From positions 105,130,399-105,194,398 of the forward strand of contig NC_134082.1 of the NCBI RefSeq assembly GCF_000715075.1: DNA of 64,000 bases, read 5' to 3'. Both the position numbers and the translations under genes were made by a program. This DNA comes from Nicotiana tabacum. Taxonomy: Eukaryota; Streptophyta; Magnoliopsida; Solanales; Solanaceae. Of the stretch, positions 46,029 through 57,452 are shown piece by piece. Each line of letters opens with the position of its first letter. Position 1 is the first letter of the stretch. A model generated the notes under the pieces. It saw only the letters and a list, made by a program, of their open reading frames with translations. It ran no database searches and was not told the DNA's origin.

Positions 46029-49000
46029 TGTCACACCTCCTTTTTCCGACCCCGCGAAGGGCGTAGGAGTTTTTTCCAATTAAAGGACAATCGAAACGGG
46101 ATTTATTTATTTATTTCAGAGTCGCCACTTGGGAGATTTAGGGTGTCCCAAGTCACCAATTTTAATCCCGAATCGAGGAAAAGAATGACTCCATATTACA
46201 GTTTGCGTACCAGAAATCCGGATAAGGAATTCTGTTAACCCGGGAGAAGGTGTTAGGCATTCCCGAGTTCCGTGGTTCTAGCACGGTCGCTCAATTGTCA
46301 TATTTGGCTTATTTATCTGATTTTAATACAATTATGAACCGATGTGCCAATTTTAACTTTTTACCACTTTATTATTATTATTATTATTTTAAAAAAAAAA
46401 TTGTGAACATCGTTTAAAACATGTCTTTGGATTACGTCACATGAAATGCACCCGCAATCCGGAACACATTTTTATTCAATGTTTTAGGATTTAGATTTGG
46501 GTCGCATGAAATGCGCATCCGAGTTTAAGAAGGTAAAATTAATTAAATCGCGCCTAAAGAGTCTAGCGCGTCATTATCTTTGGGGAAGGAAGTGAAATTC
46601 ACTAAACAATCCATCCCAAATTCTAAGTAATTTTTTTAAAATAATTAAATAAATAAATGAGATTGGAGAATCCTGTAAATTTTTGTATTATTTACATCTA
46701 TTTATTTTTAGCGAAATCCTTCCTTATTTTAAGAATATCCTTTAATGACTACCTTTTTATTATTACTAAGTTTGTCTATAAATATAAAATCAATATCTAC
46801 ATTCTTGAAAATAACATATTAAATAGAAGAGAAAAACAAATATTAACAGAAAGTAATAAAAATTATAATCATAAATACAACATGGAATAGTCAAAAAATA
46901 AAATTAAAAAAATATTAAAAAAAACTAATTATCCCATAGTTGGATTAAAATTCAAATTGTTAGTAAGACTTAAGCTTATTGAAACTAATTATTTACAAAT
47001 ACTGAAAATTGAAAGAAAAAAAACACTCGATTACTAAACCATATTTCTAAAAAAATTAAACAATTTAACCTTAACTAACTTTGTTTTAATTCACATCTTG
47101 TCCTAATACTTGATTCACAAACTAATTCATGTTTTAACTGAAATTACTACATGATTCCGATTAACTTATCGTTGACGAAAAACCTTATGAATAAGGAACT
47201 TAGTCAATTTTTGCCAAACTGATTCAATAACGCCATTTTTTACGTTATTTCTTCTATTTTGTTTTATTATTAAACAGTTTTAATTAATAATCAGGCTTAA
47301 ATATATTTCCTAATAATCTGGTTAAGGCGTTACGTAACACAACAACAACAACAACAATAACCAGCAATAACCGGTCAACGAAAATCCCAGTGACAGATTT
47401 GAAAAATTCAAAATAAAATCCAGGAATGCCGAAAATAACGGACAGAAACCAAGGGAAATTTTCAGATTTTTGAAAGGCTAGTTAATCTTCAACCCTTAAT
47501 TTCTACACTTGTATACCAGAATATTTATCAGGTGTGTACTACTTTCTCTTCTAATTTTCAACTTTTTTTTTATTTTCTTTGTAGGTTTTTTTTCTTTTCT
47601 TGAGAGTTTCAATGTTTTTTCGGAATAAATGTTCAGCTCCTTTTTTTCTCTAATCTCTCTTTTTTTTCTGTCTCTCTCTATCTGATTTCAAGACTTCTAC
47701 TTATATCCCATCCCATAAATCTTTTAATCAATTAAAATCAACCCATTTTCTCTACCAAACCCATTATCTTACCACTCATCCCCATTACATTAAATAAACA
47801 TATCACACCACCCCATTATATTTTGTCCCCCATTCCTAACATAAAATAATGCAAGATTCTCCCCACTAAATTTTGTCTTGTCCCCCCTTTATATTAAATA
47901 ACCATATTACAACCCACCCCATTTCATTTTGTCCCCCATGCTTCAAATAAACAACTACAAAATATACAATTCCTAAACTACCCCTCCGACCCTATTGCAA
48001 TTACCATTCTACCCCCGAATGCAATGCAATTTACCAAAACTACCCCTCAGCTCTAAACAAACAATTAATCATAACTCAACCAAAATATAGTCAAGATGAC
48101 CAATTTCTCAACAATTTTCAACAACAAATAATATGAACATGATGAACAACACAAACTCCAAATTAATGGAAATAAATCAACCATATTGGGAACCAATCCT
48201 GGTTAATTTAGACCATCAATGGATGAACAAAGAGACAACAATCCAAACAACAATATGCATGATTCAAATTAAATTAACAAATCACAAACAAACATAAACT
48301 CACATTAAATCACTGAATTTACACATGAACTTCAAACAAAGATGAACATGGATTAAATCTATTTTTAAGCAACAAACATGACGGACTCTAACGATTCAAA
48401 CAACATTAATATTTTCTGGAAAATTCATAACAACATGAAACAAATTGAAGAAATAATTAATTAAATTTCAATTTGAATCTAACAACATTAAACTAACAAA
48501 TATTCACTTAAACAACAATACAAACATGAAATAAACATGAAAAACAATTAATTAATCTTTCATTTGGAATCTGAAAATTAATTCAACAAGCAACACATGA
48601 ACATGAACTAAAAATTAATTCAAACGATAAACAACACAAACATTTGTTGATTTTAGATTCGAAAATATCAAAACAAAATACAGACAAAAAAAAACTCAAA
48701 AAAAAAAACTACTAACCAGAGATGAAAAACGACAGATTCGATTGTATGGACTGTTTCGACGAACCTCAGATGGGAATAAATCTGCCCGGACTCAACGACG
48801 AGCTCAACGACGAACTCTACTTCCTTGTAAACTTGGCAAACTCAAAACTACGCTCGACGACCTCGACTAAAACTCAACTGAACGAAATGGTGGCAGCAAC
48901 TCAACTGAACGAAATGGTGGACGATGAAGCAGCAGCGCGAGCTTGAAGCGGACGATGAAGAAGATGAAAGTGAGGCAGCAACTTAGAGAGAGAAGCAGCT

Positions 49001-50189
49001 GTTCGTTGAGGCAGCAACAACACAGCCAAAACGACTGGTTGACGAGCTTGGCCATGGAAACGACTGGGCGTAACGGTGGTGACGACGGGGAGGCAATCGA
49101 CGCAGCAACAATGGTCGACGAGGTCTGTTTGGAGGTGAAGAAGCAGCAGCTGGGGGGGGGGACTGGACGTCGGGCAGTGACGGGTTATGGTGGATCGCCG
49201 GAAGGGTCGCTTGGTGGTGGCGATGGCTGGAGCTTTGTTCGTGGTGGATGGTGGTGGTGTTTGGTTCACTGCTGGGGAGTGCGGGGGGTGGTCTTGACTG
49301 GTTTTTAGGTGGTGGCGGGGAGCTGGGGGTTTGACGTGAGCTTGGTGGTGACGACGAGGGTGAGGGCAGCCATGGACGTCGAGCTCGAACTCGAGCTTGA
49401 CGAAGGACGAAGAAGACGAAGTGACGACGCAGACGAACTGTTTGTTAGTGGCGTTTGGACGTGAGGGAGTGGGGTCGAGGGCAGCCATGGAAAGCAGCCA
49501 TGGATGGCTTGGGATGAAGGTTTTGGGAGAGAAAGAAGATGGAGGGGGGCGGGTAGTTAGTTTTAGGTTTTTAGGGTTTTTTGTTCTTTTTGTTTTTTCT
49601 TTTGTTTTATTTTTTGAATGAAGAGGGGTGTTGGGTTAATGGGTTAATGGGGCGGACCGGGTCGACCCGTGTGAAGTGGACTGGGTCGTGGACAATTGTT
49701 TGGGCCTGGGGTTGAAAATTGAAGAAGTGGCCCAATCCGATTTTTATTTGTATTTTTATTATCTTTTCTTCTTTTATTTTCTAAAACTAAATTATAAAAA
49801 TACTTAAATTATTATTAAGAACTAAATTAAGTTATAAAAGCGCAAATTAACTACCAATAACAATTAACGCACAATTAAGTAATAATTAAACATAAAATTG
49901 TTCATTTGGATATTAAATGCTAAAAATGCAAAAGATGCATATTTTTTGTAACTTTTTAATTTCTGTAAAACTAATTTAATTACTAACAATTATAGAATTA
50001 AATCCTACATGCAAATGCGACATATTTTTGTATTTCTTTATTAATTTAGCAAATAAACAAACACAGACAAATACAAATAATAATCCAAAAATGTCACAAA
50101 AATACTCAAAATTGCACACCAAGGAAAATCATTTTATTTTGCATTTTTTGGGAGTATTTCTCATATAGGGCAAAAATCACGTGCTTACA
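46029..50189 (-). repeat. 5' LTR of the Ogre element
   Basis: 4161 bases. Differences from the other LTR are sparse: single bases and homopolymer lengths. The exception is one deletion of about 210 bases, with its junction at about 47332, joining GGTTAAGGCGTTA to CGTAACACAAC. The GC-rich island (48722-49680) and its minus-strand 195-codon frame (48901-49488) are conserved from the other LTR. Confidence 0.93.
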
Positions 50190-50194
50190 GTCAC

Positions 50195-51147
50195 TTCAAA
50201 AGAGATTGCCCAAATCCAAGGAAAAGCAAAGGTGAAACCAGTGGCCAGAAGAATGATGACAATACAACAGCTATGATGAAAAACAATGATAATGTTGTTC
50301 TCGTTATAAATGAAGAAGAGGAATGCATGCACCTGTTAGGTCCAGAGTTGGAATGGGTGGTTGACACAACGACATCTTACCATGCCACACCGGTAAGAGA
50401 TATTTTTTGTAGATATGTAGCAAGTGATTTTGGAACTGTGAGAATGGGTAACATAAGTTACTCAAAGATTTCGGGGATTGGTGACATTTGTATCAAGACA
50501 AATATCGGATGCACATTGTTTCTAAAGGACGTGCGACGTACCTGATTTTGCAGATGAACTTGATCTCGGGAATTGCTTTAGACCGAGATGGATACGAGAA
50601 CTATTTTGCAAATCAAAAGTGGAGACTCACCAAGGGATCATTGGTGATTGCAAAGGGAGTTGCTCGTGGCACGTTGTACAGGACAAATGCAGAAATATGC
50701 CAAGGTGAATTGAATGCGGCACAAGATGAGATTTTTGCAGATTTGTGGCACAAGAGAATTGATCATATGAGCGAGAAGGGATTGCAAATTCTTTCCAGAA
50801 AATCACTCATCTCTTTTGCCAAAGGCACAACAGTAAAACCTTGTGACTACTGTTTATTTGGTAAGCAACATAGAGTCTCATTTCAGACATCGTCTGAAAG
50901 AAAATTGAATATGATTGATTTAGTGTATTCTAATGTTTGTGGTCCAATGGAAATTGAATCGATGGGTGATAACAAATATTATGTTACTTTTATTGATGAG
51001 GAGGCTTCACGTAAACTGTGGGTTTATATCTTGAAAACCAAAGATCAGATGTTTCAAGTTTTCCAGAAGTTTCATGCTCTGGTGAAAAGAGAGACGGGTC
51101 GAAAGATAAAGCGTCTCCGAAGTGACAATGGAGATGAGTACACTTAA
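50195..51147 (+). pseudogene. Tnt1-like gag end, protease and integrase N-terminal part, broken
   Basis: Directly after the Ogre TSD the frame resumes the zinc knuckle (FKRDCPN) and runs into a copia protease with WVVDTTTSYHATP (Asp-Thr catalytic pair). Near 50535-50545 a base change in length shifts the frame. The second frame (50488-51147) shows the GAG-pre-integrase block ending DLWHKRIDHMSEKGL, then CDYCLFGKQHRVSF, and the start of the integrase core. There the first catalytic position reads YSNVCGP where copia integrases have D-x-CGP, so Asp is replaced by Asn. The second Asp is kept in RLRSDNG. A TAA at 51147 ends the frame. Confidence 0.88.
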
Positions 51148-51786
51148 AAGGAATTTGAATAGTACTGTTCAAGTCATGGGATCAGACATGAAAAGACAGT
51201 TCCTGGAACCCCACAGCACAATAGCATAGCCGAGAAGATGAATCGCACCATTGTTGAGAAGGTGAGAAACATGCTCAGAATGGCTAAACTGCCTAAGTCA
51301 TTCTGGGGTGAAGCAGTTCAGACAGCCTGTTACCTGATCAATAGGAGTCCATCAGTTCCATTGGAGTTTCACATCCCAGAGAGAGTATGGACCAACAAGG
51401 AGATGTCTTACTCACATCTAAAGGTGTTCGGTTGCAGAGCTTTTGCACATGTACCAAAGGAGCAGAGAACAAAGTTGGATAATAAATCTGTTCCCTGCTT
51501 ATTCATCGGATACAGAGATGAAGAGTTCGGGTACAAATTGTGGGATCCTGTAAAAAAGAAGGACATTAGAAGCAGAGATGTAATCTTCTGAGAAAGTGAA
51601 GTTAAAGTTGTAGATGATCAGTCAGAAAAGACAAAGAATGGTATAATCCTTAACCTTGTTACCATTCCTTATTCTTCTAACTATCCCACAAGTGTAGAAA
51701 GTACGACCGACGAGGTTGCCGAGCAGAGAGAGCAACCTGGTGAGGTTATTGAGTAGGGGGAGCAACTTGATGATGATGTCGAGCAA
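51148..51786 (+). pseudogene. Tnt1-like integrase C-terminal part, broken
   Basis: The frame continues unchanged through TAA (51145-51147) and TAG (about 51160). It then gives HGIRHEKTVPGTPQHN and AEKMNRTIVEKVRNML with the catalytic Glu, followed by ACYLINRSPS, HLKVFGCRAFAHVP and the GYKLWDPVKKK end of the integrase region. A TGA at about 51589 replaces a likely CGA (Arg). Another TAG near 51756 replaces a likely CAG in the acidic linker before RT. Confidence 0.85.
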
Positions 51787-53463
51787 GTGGAGTATCCCAC
51801 TCAAGAAGAAGAACAACCTCAACCTCTGAGGAGATTAGAGAGGCCAAGGGCAGAGTTATGCATGTACCCTTCCATGGAGTATGTCCTCATCTATGATGAG
51901 GGGGAACCAGAAAATCTTAAAGAGGTGATGTCCCATCTAGAAAAGAACCAATGGATGAAATCTATGCAAGAAGAGATGAAATCTCTACAGAAAAATGGCA
52001 CCTACAAGCTGGTTGAACTTCCAAAGGGTAAAAGACCACTCAAATGTAAGTGGGTCTTTAAACTCAAGAAAGATAGAAATGATAAGCTAGTTAGATACAA
52101 AGCTCGATTGGTGGTTAAAGGCTTCGAACAAAAGAAAGGTATTGATTTTGATGAAATATTCCCACTTGTTGTCAAAATGACTTCTATTCGTACAATCTTG
52201 AGCTTAGTAGCTAGCCTAGATCTTGAAATGGAGCAGTTGGATGTGAAAACTGCATTTCTTCACGGAGAATTGGAAGAAGAGATCTATATGGAGCAGCCAG
52301 AAGGATTTGAAGTAGCTAAAAGGAAACACATGGTGTGCAAACTGAATAAGAGCCATTATGGGTTGAAGCAGGCATCAAGGCAGTGGTACAAGAAGTTTGA
52401 CTCATTTATGAAAAGTCAAACTTACATAAAGACATATTCTGATCCATGTGTATACTACAAAAGATTTTCTGATAACAACTTTATTATATTATTGTTGTAT
52501 GTGGATGACATATTGATTGTAGGACAAGACAAGGAGCTGATTTTCGTGTTGAAGGGAGACTTATTTAAGTCCTTTGACATGAAGTACTTGAGATCCGCAC
52601 AACAAATTCTGGGAATGAAGATTGTTCGAGAGCGGACAAGCAGAAAGTTGTGGCTGTCTCAGGAGAAGTACATTGAACATGTACTGGAACGCTTCAACAT
52701 GAAGAATGCTAAGCCAGTCAGCGCACCTCTTGCTAGTCATATGAAGTTAAGCAAGAAGATGTGTCCTACAACAATGGAGGAAAAGGAAAGCATGACCAAA
52801 GTTCCTTATTCTTCTGCCATCGGAAGTTTGATGTATGCTATGGTATGCACTAGACCTGATATTGCTCACGCAGTTGGTGTTGTCAGCAGGTTTCTTGAAA
52901 ATCATGGAAAAGAACACTAGGAAGCTGTCAAGTGGATACTCAGGTACCTGAGAGGTACCGCAGGAGATTGTTTGTGCTTTGGAGGATCTGATCTAGTCTT
53001 GAAAGGCTATACAGATGCAGATATGGCAGGTGATAATGATAACAGAAAATCCACTACTGGATATTTGTATACATTTTCAGGGGGAGCTATATCATGGCAG
53101 TCGAGGTTGTAGAAGTGTGTCGCACTCTCTACAACTGAAGCGGAGTACATTACCGCTACAGAAGCTGGCAAGGAAATGATATGGCTGAAATGGTTCCTTC
53201 AAGAGCTTGGCTTGCAGCAGAAGGAGTATATTGTCTATTGTGACAATCAAAGTGCAATAGACTTGAGCAAGAACTCCATCTACCATGCAAGGACCAAACA
53301 TATCGATATAAGATATCATTGGATTCGAGAAAAGGTAGAGAGTGAATCTCTGCAAGTCCTGAAGATCTCCACAAGTGAGAATCCTGAAGATATGCTGACC
53401 AAGGTGGTACCAAGAGACAAGTTCGAGTTGTACAAAAAACTTGTCGGCATGCACTCAAGTTAG
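51787..53463 (+). pseudogene. Tnt1-like reverse transcriptase and RNase H, broken
   Basis: The RT frame (51787-52920) is long and clean: KCKWVFKLKKDRND, VRYKARLVVKGFEQKKGIDF, LDVKTAFLHGELEEEIYMEQPEG, YGLKQASRQWYKKF, the catalytic LLLYVDDILIVG and TRPDIAHAVGVVSRFL. At 52918-52920 a TAG replaces a likely TGG (KEHW). RNase H follows in the same frame with YTDADMAGD, then a second TAG at about 53108 where CAG is likely, then LSTTEAEYI, CDNQSAIDLSKN, the KHIDIRYHWIRE block and the normal terminus GMHSS with TAG at 53461-53463. Apart from the stops the catalytic residues look intact. Confidence 0.9.
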
Positions 53464-53492
53464 GTGTCTGGTGTTACCTCCTTCAGGTGAAT

Positions 53493-53510
53493 GGGTATGG
53501 AGGGGGACAT
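53493..53510 (+). promoter_or_regulatory. Polypurine tract of the Tnt1-like element
   Basis: GGGTATGGAGGGGGACAT directly precedes the 3' LTR start TGTGGGG and lies 30 bases after the pol stop codon. Its position and composition fit the plus-strand primer of Tnt1-type elements. Confidence 0.8.
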
Positions 53511-54093
53511 TGTGGGGTCCATCCCCATAATAATAAAGAAAAAAAGGGAATGAAGTTAGATTTGGAACAAAAACAAATCGGCTAAGTTGGGCGGTGGATA
53601 ACAACTTGCCAATTTGCAAGTTTTCAAGTCTGCAACTTGCAGAACCAAAACCAATTTTGGTTGTCGTGGGAAACATTATCTCACCTATAAAAGGAGAGCT
53701 TCAACTCTCATTTTAAGATACACAGAAAAAGAAATATACAGTAGTTGCAGAGAGTATTTCTCAGGCATTGTGAGAAATAGACTGTGTAGGAAAAACAAAT
53801 AGTGTGAGCGATATTGTAGTGAGGTAGAAATCTTAAAAGATGGTTATTTCTTTTGAGTGTATAGTGGTCCATGGAGTATTTTACTCGGGGTACTGAGTGT
53901 AAAATTCCTCATTATAGTGGATTACTTTGCTCCTCTCGGGCTCGTGATTTTTTTCCCCCTTATTCAGAAGGTTTTCCATGTTAAAATCTTTGTATCTTTT
54001 TTGTTGATTACCGTATCTCGGTGCTACATTATTGTCCCGCTGTTATTATCATAAATATTATTTCTGTGGGAGGAGGGGGGTTTATTCCCAACG
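53511..54093 (+). repeat. 3' LTR of the Tnt1-like element
   Basis: 583 bases, TGTGGGG...CCCAACG (the final A of CA changed to G). The TATA box is at 53686-53693. The U3 inverted repeats are retained. The TSD copy CTCTTTA follows at 54094-54100. Confidence 0.9.
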
Positions 54094-54448
54094 CTCTTTA
54101 TATAGTGGAGGAATTCTAATTATGGTATAACTCTAATTACAGAAGGAAATCCCATGACAAGCTAATTAACCGTTCTTGATTTGATATATTTCGAGATTTC
54201 CGCCATGATCTTCGACTAGTCACGGATATCTCGCCTTTCTGTTACTATGCTATCTTCGATCTTGCTCGATTTCTGTCTCATTTGGTCTCGACCACTACTG
54301 GCTTTGATCTCGATAGGTACCTGAAATCCCGAATTCCGTACCTTGTCCTCGTGCCTCGGTCTGATCTATTACGGGATCGATCTTCGATCCTTCACCTTGG
54401 TCTTGGCAAATCAGAAAAATCGGGTGGACCCGATTTTAACAGTATACA

Positions 54449-56006
54449 ACAACATAATTATCTTTGTCAGCTATTATGATCATAATATACAGTGACAATA
54501 GTTTGGTAGTGATTATAGTTTGGGATAATCTCGTTCCTATGCCTTGTCCTTATAAGACATTCCAATTAAAGCGCTATAAAACATATCCATTTCCTTTATT
54601 AGTTGAGTTACTGTTATATTTGGCAAGCTGGTAAAAACAAATACTACCTTCATCCATTTTATTATTTTTTTACAGTACTCCTTAATAAAAATATTTACTC
54701 ATCTCTATTGTATTTATCTAAATCATATTTTATATTTCCTTTATATTTTACTTTAGTAAAATCCCTTTGTTTTAAAACAGTAAAGGTGAATTAGGAAAAG
54801 ATGTAACAAATGTTTATTATTTTTCTAGGAAATCAAATATTTAAAATTAAATACTCCCTCCATTTTATTTTATGCGGCAAAGTTTGAATATGCACAGAGT
54901 TTAAAAAAAAAAAAAGACTTTTGAAATTTGCGACTTAAAATAAGTCATAAATATTTGTGTGACTCTAAATTATCTCGTTAAGGATAAGATAAAAAATTAA
55001 TTAGAATTGTTACCAAAATTAGAAATGTTGTCTTATAAAATGAAAGAGAGAGTATAATTTATCAAACGACTAAGCTTTGAGAAAGTAAAGCAAAGGGGCA
55101 CTCAATCCTTAACCGAACAAAATCCAAGGAACGGCTAATACAAAGCATGAAAAACAGTAGGGGCCACTTCCACTTTGAAGCATCCAATAAGTACAACTTA
55201 GACATATATTATTGCATTGAGGGTACTTTATTATCAATTACACCATAACGGCATTCTTTTAGAGAGCCCCTCACAGAATATTAGATTTGCTAATACTAGG
55301 ATTATCTCTAGTCCTTTTGTTTTCCCTTGATATTACTATTGTGTTAACTCAAGGTTATTCAAAATGTAATCATACAATTTAGTACAAATCCCTTTTTGTT
55401 AATGTATCGATAAGCTTTTGTTTGACAAGTGTCATAATTAGTTCCTAGGGAAAATGGGCACTCTTTGTTTTGTCACGACACAAATTTAAGTGGTGATCAT
55501 CTATTTGCTTCGAGAGGAAGCCTATGCCAAAAGGCTCCTAATAATCATTCCTTATATCATGTCATAAAAAAGGAGAAGTTGGATTATTAACTTAGAAAAA
55601 TCTTCCAAACGATGAAATTTTCAATTGCTTTCGACGGTCCTAATCTGACAGGCAGGTAACTATTTTGTATTTGACTGAATATCAATTTGACTGGTCTTCT
55701 CGCTACACAAGGATGCCAACGGAATCCTTTCAAAGGATATAATTAAACGATGAAGATAATCATGGGATGAGGAAATATCATCGATCCTACGTTCAAAATT
55801 TATCATCATCTTATCCTTGTTTGGTTACTGTTTACCTGTTAACGATACCGTTTTAGCGTGATTTATCGAAAAGTGAATTCATTTCACCAAAAAATAGTAA
55901 ATAAATAAGAACAAAAATAATAGGAATGAACTTAAAGGAAATACGAGCATGGCTATGAACTTAGCTTTTTCGGTGGCAAAAATGAGAACAATAATCAAGA
56001 ACAAAG
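54449..56006. other. Intergenic DNA with a Stowaway-like MITE
   Basis: AT-rich DNA with no coding domain recognised. The short frames at 54603-54794 and similar are chance. A MITE is annotated separately at 54854-55052. The stretch ends in CAAAG (56002-56006), the left TSD of the next copia element. Confidence 0.5.
54854..55052. mobile_element. Stowaway-like MITE (Tc1/mariner type)
   Basis: The left terminus CTCCCTCCATTTTATTTTAT matches the reverse complement of the right terminus (CTCTCTCTTTCATTTTATAA). The 199-base element is flanked by TA on both sides (54852-54853 and 55053-55054). CTCCCTCC termini, a TA target and small size are the Stowaway signature. It encodes nothing. Confidence 0.8.
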
Positions 56007-56898
56007 TATTAATAAACTGTATTTGTAAAATCAATTTGGAGAAGATAAAATAATATATACACGGAAATGTAAAAGAAACCGAATTTAATCTGAGCCCACT
56101 GAATTCACAGTATTTCCTTAAGGAACTTAATCCCCTCCTTGTACCCGAGATTGTGGATTATTTCCTCTCAGGATAGAACGAATTATACATTGGTGTAGCG
56201 GTACTTCAAACCCCAGTGTTTCAACGAACACAATGATCAGTAGCAAATCACACTTACTTTTTCTTTCTTTGTAGTTAAAACAATGCAGAAGAAAGGAGGA
56301 TAATTCAGAATTTCGTATGAAAAATCTGAGAGAATGAATTGCTATTTATAGCCCCAACCTGTTGAGTTCAAACGAAGAGGGTCAGTTATGTAAAACGGTC
56401 ATAACGTAAATGGCCATTTACGCAAATTAAAACGTAGAGGAAATTATTTTCCGTTACGAAAAATGGACGGGCAGAGAAATTACTTTTTGTTACAAAAAAC
56501 TGACGGGCAGAGGAGATAATTTGGATTTAATATTAATTTTCCGTTACAAAAACGGATATTTAATAATATTACGTTAACATTTACTATTAACAAATAAATT
56601 TGGTCCAAAAAATTAATCAATCAATCGATCATTTGACCGAATTTGAAGCCGAAGCTGAAGTCGAAGACAAAGCCGAGCCGAGCCGAGCGAGCGACGACGA
56701 CAACGACGCGAGACTTGCCTTCTTCTTAACTCTTTAAGAGCTAAAAGAAGAGCAATTGTATTTATAACTATCAAAAGTTTTTTCCTCCTCCAATATGAGA
56801 CGGTGTCCCTTTGTCAAGGAGGGAAACTCAAATATTTCATTTTCCCTCCATTTCCCATTCACCCTCTTTTAAGCTAAAATAGCTTAAAAAACCAAACA
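56007..56898 (-). repeat. 3' LTR of the right-hand copia element
   Basis: 892 bases. On the minus strand it starts TGTTTGG and ends TTTATTAATA (CA changed to TA). A GC-rich block of GCCGAGCC and CGACGACGA repeats lies at 56650-56715. A TATA-like TATTTATAACT is at about 56757-56767 (minus strand AGTTATAAATA). Plus-strand TATTTATAGCCCC at 56342 is present in both LTRs. Confidence 0.85.
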
Positions 56899-57452
56899 AT
56901 CCCTCACATAAATGGGGAATGGCTATATCACGGAAATATGCATGAAAAATTGTGTGATTCCCAAGCAAGGATTAATCACATCTGGATAAGTAGGTTTCCC
57001 TTTGAACTTTCCGTAGTGAACTTATGTCAGATATACTCGGTCAATCGGTAGATTTGATATCTTTGAACTGTCGAATTTTGTTGTATACCTATACAATCAT
57101 AAGTCACACAATTAACCCTTAACTGTCTTTTGTTCTCATTGTTGTGTTCGTTTTAGCCATGAACACCGCCTGGTTTCATAAGTGCGTAGAGAACTGACCT
57201 TACAAAATTCTCCTTGAAGCGGCTAACACTTCATACTTACATAGGTGATTCCTAATCGTGTTATCCCGTAGATACACTATTTGATTTTCCCGTATTAAAT
57301 TTAGAAATCATTAAAAAGCCTTAAGGTTTTATCCTTGATACTGAACACTGTCTCATTATGAGAATGAACCAAAATTTTAGTTGACAATGTTGAACCGTCA
57401 TTAATGACTTTGTTTGATCTCATTGAACTTAAATCTTGGGATCTTCAGTCTT
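56899..57452 (-). other. Copia 3' untranslated stretch
   Basis: About 550 bases between the left LTR and the recognisable end of pol. Purine-rich on the element's strand next to the LTR (56899-56920, ATGTGAGGGAT), fitting a polypurine tract. No domain is seen. Confidence 0.45.

Larger units (their letters stand above)
27799..50189 (-). mobile_element. Ogre-type (Tat lineage) Ty3/gypsy retrotransposon, complete in structure
   Basis: Two LTRs of over 4 kb (27799-32165 and 46029-50189) start TGTCACACCTCC and end GTGCTTACA, inside a perfect GTCAC duplication (27794-27798 and 50190-50194). On the minus strand the order is 5' LTR (right), tRNA-Arg-type PBS, leader, ORF1, gag, protease, putative intron, RT with two RNase H domains, integrase, a repeat-bearing 3' UTR, PPT and 3' LTR (left). 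ORF1 before gag, the intron between protease and RT, the second RNase H and the very long LTRs are the defining Ogre features. The copy is recent but not autonomous: ORF1 has one frameshift, gag has two, one TAA separates gag from protease, and two TAGs lie between RNase H and integrase. Confidence 0.93.
26418..54093 (+). mobile_element. Tnt1-like (Tork lineage) Ty1/copia retrotransposon, interrupted by an Ogre element
   Basis: LTRs at 26418-26997 and 53511-54093 are flanked by CTCTTTA on both sides (26411-26417 and 54094-54100). This is a perfect duplication longer than the usual 5 bp, two bases of which may be chance. A tRNA-Met PBS variant, gag, protease, integrase, RT, RNase H and a polypurine tract follow in normal order, split by a 22.4-kb Ogre insertion at 27799-50189. 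Without it the element is about 5.3 kb, normal for Tnt1-type elements. The coding sequence resembles tobacco Tnt1. The copy is dead: it has several stop codons and an altered integrase site besides the insertion. Confidence 0.9.
26192..54448 (-). mobile_element. Old copia LTR split by the Tnt1-like element (pieces 26192-26417 and 54101-54448)
   Basis: The flanks of the Tnt1-like insertion rejoin into an LTR-like unit of about 570 bases. On the minus strand it starts TGTATACTG (54448), contains a TATA region (CTATATAAAGAGG, rebuilt across the insertion point), and ends TTTATCA (26192), two bases before a PBS-like TGGTATTAG. Only the two end pieces belong to this LTR; everything between 26418 and 54093 is later insertion. 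No second LTR copy or clear TSD was found, so it may be a remnant of one end of an element. Confidence 0.5.

Noticed and set aside
54640..54790. Second Stowaway-like MITE near 54.65 kb
   Set aside because: A start resembling ACTACCTTCATCCATTTT is present, but I could not find a matching inverted end or TA duplication.
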